From the NCBI RefSeq assembly GCF_026262625.1, contig NZ_SHNN01000002.1, forward strand, positions 1,240,001-1,304,000: a stretch of DNA of 64,000 nt, written 5' to 3'. The notes beneath the pieces are model-generated. The model searched no databases. It worked only from the letters and a program-made list of their open reading frames with translations, and had not been told where the DNA came from. Shown in pieces: positions 61,244 through 64,000 of the stretch. Source of the stretch: Candidatus Litorirhabdus singularis (GTDB lineage: Bacteria; Pseudomonadota; Gammaproteobacteria; Pseudomonadales; Halieaceae). A program made the position numbers and the translations under genes. Numbering within the stretch: position 1 is the first letter of the stretch; every line of letters starts with the position of its first letter.

Positions 61244-62485
61244 ATGCAAGATAACGAATTCAACGAGTATACGGACGAGTTTGGCCAAACTGCGCCGCTA
61301 CCAGCCAGCCACGGTCAGCGCAAACCGCCGCCGGTCGACTTTCAGTTTGGACCTGCCGAGGGTGAACGGTTCCCTGATTGCACACTTAGGGACGCCGACG
61401 GCGTTCGGATTAACCTGCACGAGGACAGAGGCAGCGCCAAGGCAGCTGTTCTTTTCTTTCGCTCGGCCGTATGGTGACCCCCCTGCATGACGCAGCTGGT
61501 CGAGCTGCGAGACGCGTATAAAAAATTTCAGGCGGCGGGCGTCAAGCTCTATGCCATTTCCTATGACCGGCCCGATGAGCTGGCAGAATTTGCTGCCCAC
61601 CACGACATCAACTTTCCGCTACTGTCTGACAAAGGCTCCAGGCTGATCAGACAACTGGGTATTCTGAACACCCATGTGACGCGCGATCAGGTGCCCTTCT
61701 ATGGCATCCCCTACCCCGGCACCTATGTATTGAATGAGCAGGGCGTTATCACTGGAAAGCTATTCGGACGCAATCACCACGCCCGCTTCACCGGTGAGTC
61801 TATGCTGGACAGCGCGTTGGGCGAAATTCTTATCGGCGAAGATGAGCCGATGGCTAGTACGGACGACGAACAGGTCAACATAACCGCAGTCTGGCACGGG
61901 GGCGGCGGGACAGTGAAGGCCTCGGTGGTGCGCGAAATCGTAGTACGCTTTGAGCTGGCTGAAGGACTGCACATCTATGATGAACCGGTGCCGCAGGGCA
62001 TGGTCGCGACGCGTGTGGAGGTTACCGGTCCTGAAGGCTTCCACACCGGTGATATGCGCAAACCAGCCACCCACACCCTCGAACTTCCAGAACTGGATAC
62101 AGCGCTGCAAGTCTGGAGTAACCAGGTGGATCTTGCGATTCCGGTCTGGGTGGATGACAGCGTCGTTAGCCTGCTTGGCGAGCAGGCAGAAGTTGACCTG
62201 GAAATCGCACTGAAGATTCACTACCAGGCCTGCGACGATCAGGTCTGCCACATTCCGCAATCGCGAGACCTTACGCTGAGGGTTCCATTCGCGTCGTACA
62301 CCGCGCCCAACCTGTTCAAGCGCGTTGCCGGACTGGACATTTCAGCAATGGACAGCCAGCAACTCATGAAACGCAAAATACGGCGAGGGCTGCTTCGCTC
62401 GCCCATAGGTGGCCTGCGCTTTCTGCGTAAAATGGCCAGCGATATGAAGAAAGGTCCAATGGGGAAAAGGCGCGGCAGTAGCTAA
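61244..62485 (+). CDS. AhpC/TSA-domain selenoprotein fused to DsbD-N-like domain
   Basis: Read through the TGA at 61475-61477, one 413-aa protein results; conventional translation splits it into a 77-codon ORF and an ORF from ATG 61487. The junction reads LFFRSAVW-Sec-PPCMTQLVELRD, equivalent to W-C-P-x-C-x-x-Q-L of AhpC/TSA redoxins, with Sec78 as the peroxidatic-type residue and Cys81 as partner (UPPC). The thioredoxin fold continues through YAISYDRPDELAEFAAHHDI and PYPGTYVLNEQGVI. From about 210 a domain with YQACDDQVCHIPQ (Cys330, Cys335) resembles the N-terminal domain of DsbD. No signal peptide is obvious. A SECIS-like hairpin lies at 61491-61509. Probably a thiol peroxidase or disulfide exchanger. 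Confidence 0.88.
61491..61509 (+). promoter_or_regulatory. candidate bacterial SECIS stem-loop of the redoxin gene
   Basis: CGCAGCT and AGCTGCG form a perfect 7-bp stem around the loop GGTCG, beginning 13 bases after the UGA with the loop at about +21. The two loop guanines resemble the loop of the E. coli fdhF SECIS (GGUCU). It would recruit SelB. Confidence 0.75.
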
Positions 62486-62647
62486 CCCCCAATATTAGGT
62501 CTGAGAAACTAACAACTGCCTCACACTGATTGTCGCCCAAGCTAAGGCTAGTAGATGAGCGGATAGGATAAAATAGACATGGGTATCCCGTGTATTTTCT
62601 GTAAGTTTGCAGTGTCAGGTCCTAAAAAAAATTCAAGGGAGTAAGAG

Positions 62648-63253
62648 ATGAGTGAGTCCGAATCAATATCGAAATTGCGGCTGGCATTGGCTGGGGTTTT
62701 GCTCTTTGTGAGCGTCGCTGTTTTTGCGGTTCGCTTTGTGCACGCAGGCGCCTACGCCATGCCCACTACCGGGGTGATGGCCAGCGGAATTGGCGCACTG
62801 GTATTGGGCGGGCTATTGCTATGGCCATCGCTTCCGCGTCCGCTTGGTATGCTGGCGATGATCGTGAGCCCTTTAGTAATGTTCTTGGGGCTCTACGCAA
62901 CGATGGCCGAGTTGGAAGAAGTGATTTCGATCTATGCCACCAATAGCGCTGGCAAGACAGTTGACCTGAGGCTATGGGTTGTCGATCGCGAAGATGGGGC
63001 GTGGGTAGGCATGCCGAGCGCTAAAGCGATGGAGCACTCTCTCGATGGTGCACGCCTTGAAATGCTTCGCGGCGGCCAGACACAGTGCGTTGTGCCTGCG
63101 CTCTACGAAGACCGGCCAACGGTGCGTGCAATCCATACCCTGAAGGTAGAGAAGTACGCCGTGGCGCGCGCCTCGGGAGCCATAGGTCTATACCCGCTTG
63201 AGGCAAAGGACACCACGGTCGCCCTGAGGCTGGATTCCTGCCCTGGAGGCTGA
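62648..63253 (+). CDS. membrane protein, unknown
   Basis: A 201-aa protein with three N-terminal hydrophobic segments (LALAGVLLFVSVAVFAVRFV, TGVMASGIGALVLGGLLL, LGMLAMIVSPLVMFLGLYA) in residues 10-90. A soluble C-terminal domain follows (VDLRLWVVDREDGAWVGMPS, LEMLRGGQTQCVVPALYED). The soluble part faintly recalls deazaflavin/FMN split-barrel proteins, but this is not firm. AAGGGAG precedes ATG 62648. No function assigned. Confidence 0.65.
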   Translation: MSESESISKLRLALAGVLLFVSVAVFAVRFVHAGAYAMPTTGVMASGIGALVLGGLLLWPSLPRPLGMLAMIVSPLVMFLGLYATMAELEEVISIYATNSAGKTVDLRLWVVDREDGAWVGMPSAKAMEHSLDGARLEMLRGGQTQCVVPALYEDRPTVRAIHTLKVEKYAVARASGAIGLYPLEAKDTTVALRLDSCPGG

Positions 63254-63340
63254 TGGGTTTGTATTTCTCGCGCGTCTCCCCAATCATAGAAACAGTTGTC
63301 TATACTGGTTTCGCTAACAATTCTGCGAGAGCGCACATCA

Positions 63341-64000
63341 ATGAAGATACAGATAGGTACGGTAAAGGAGCTTTGGCGCTATCCCGTAAAGTCCATGCAA
63401 GGCGAGTTACTGCAGCAAGCGCAAATAGAAAAGATCGGCCTGATTGGGGATCGTAGCTGGGCGATTCGCGATGAGGCCACGAATGAAATAAACGGTGTCC
63501 GAAAACTGCCGCGCCTGTTGAACTGCACCGCTCGGTTCGAAGGGCAGCCCCTGCCCGGCCAGACAGGTAGCGATGTTCCCGCTGTGCAGGTGCAGCTTCC
63601 CGATGGCACCCTGTTCCTTAGCCGGGATCAGCAAAGTAGCAAGCTTCTCAGTGCGTATCTGAAAAAGGAAGTTAGCCTGCAACCGGTGCAGCCTAAATCG
63701 GATAAAGAATTTTACCGCCTGAAGACGCTCACCGGCGAGCAGGCGATGAAGAAGCAGTTTGACGCCAGGGGCGGAATGCCTAGTTTAGGTTCTCTGTCCT
63801 GGTCTAAAATGCTGGAGCTTGGATCCTATGTAACACCCAGGGGCAGTCTTTACGATGTATATCCGCTGCATATACTAACCAGTAATTCGATAGCAATGCT
63901 CAATTCTCTTGAGCCTGAAGCTGATTTTCAACCGCGACGTTTCAGGCCGAACATTTATATTGAGAGCGCCCAGAAAAGTAACAATCTGGATGAGTTCGAC
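63341..64000 (+). CDS. MOSC domain protein, 3'-truncated by window edge
   Basis: ATG 63341 opens a frame running to the window end (about 220 residues seen). GTVKELWRYPVKSMQGELLQ is the N-terminal MOSC beta-barrel start, followed by KIGLIGDRSWAIRDEA. The second half has YDVYPLHILTSNSIAMLNSL and FQPRRFRPNIYIE, as in MOSC domains carrying the sulfur-acceptor region. MOSC proteins handle sulfur or molybdenum cofactor, like the C-terminus of MoCo sulfurase and YiiM/YcbX. Confidence 0.85.
   Translation, partial: MKIQIGTVKELWRYPVKSMQGELLQQAQIEKIGLIGDRSWAIRDEATNEINGVRKLPRLLNCTARFEGQPLPGQTGSDVPAVQVQLPDGTLFLSRDQQSSKLLSAYLKKEVSLQPVQPKSDKEFYRLKTLTGEQAMKKQFDARGGMPSLGSLSWSKMLELGSYVTPRGSLYDVYPLHILTSNSIAMLNSLEPEADFQPRRFRPNIYIESAQKSNNLDEFD

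Noticed and set aside
1-64000. CRISPR arrays, tRNA or rRNA genes, intact transposases
   Set aside because: None was seen on reading either strand; a covariance-model or repeat search could still reveal a short tRNA that I missed.

Overview
The window looks like chromosome of a free-living, probably marine, gammaproteobacterium of the Halieaceae/Cellvibrionales type. That is inference from content: three wax-ester synthase/diacylglycerol acyltransferase (WS/DGAT) paralogs, two TonB-dependent receptors, a cytochrome P450, PEP-CTERM surface proteins of the gammaproteobacterial sort, an outer-membrane phospholipase A and two selenoproteins. No rRNA, tRNA, CRISPR array or intact insertion sequence was recognised.

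Layout. 1-8.6 kb: MFS transporters, a nitroreductase, an M50-like membrane protein, a secreted M20 hydrolase, exopolyphosphatase, a tandem DsbA/HCCA-isomerase-like protein and a glycine-zipper lipoprotein. 8.8-17.6 kb: AsmA-like protein, CvfB-like RNA-binding protein and small metabolic enzymes. 17.9-27.9 kb: a neutral-lipid region with a double hotdog protein, the operon WS/DGAT - acyl-CoA synthetase - WS/DGAT, a hemerythrin, an esterase, a third WS/DGAT and an SDR. 28-31 kb: P450, a 57-aa basic protein, a SelW-like selenoprotein read through an in-frame TGA, and gene remnants. 31-44.5 kb: SDR, NeuD-like acyltransferase, chorismate mutase, PI-PLC-like lipoprotein, TonB receptor, LysE exporter, DUF2130 protein, sulfotransferase, SGNH-like lipoprotein, NAD synthase and a small barrel. 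44.6-56.8 kb: SDR, TonB receptor, a secreted dimethylformamidase-like protein, SMP-30 protein, a matrixin protease translationally coupled to a secreted protein, and PldA. 57-60.2 kb: two PEP-CTERM genes, each with a GG-N10-GC sigma-54 type promoter, among short degenerate repeats. 60.2-64 kb: an ICMT-like methyltransferase, a second selenoprotein (AhpC/TSA domain with Sec in a UPPC motif, fused to a DsbD-N-like domain) that conventional translation splits into two ORFs, a membrane protein and a truncated MOSC gene.

The most interesting signals are the two selenoproteins, each with a stem-loop directly after the UGA. Next are a WS/DGAT with a histone-H1-like basic tail that could link lipid bodies to DNA, the paired sigma-54 promoters before the PEP-CTERM genes, and a bipartite palindromic repeat found twice with identical 42-nt internal spacing. 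At least four gene remnants (SnoaL-like, GNAT, methyltransferase, M20) show ongoing gene decay.
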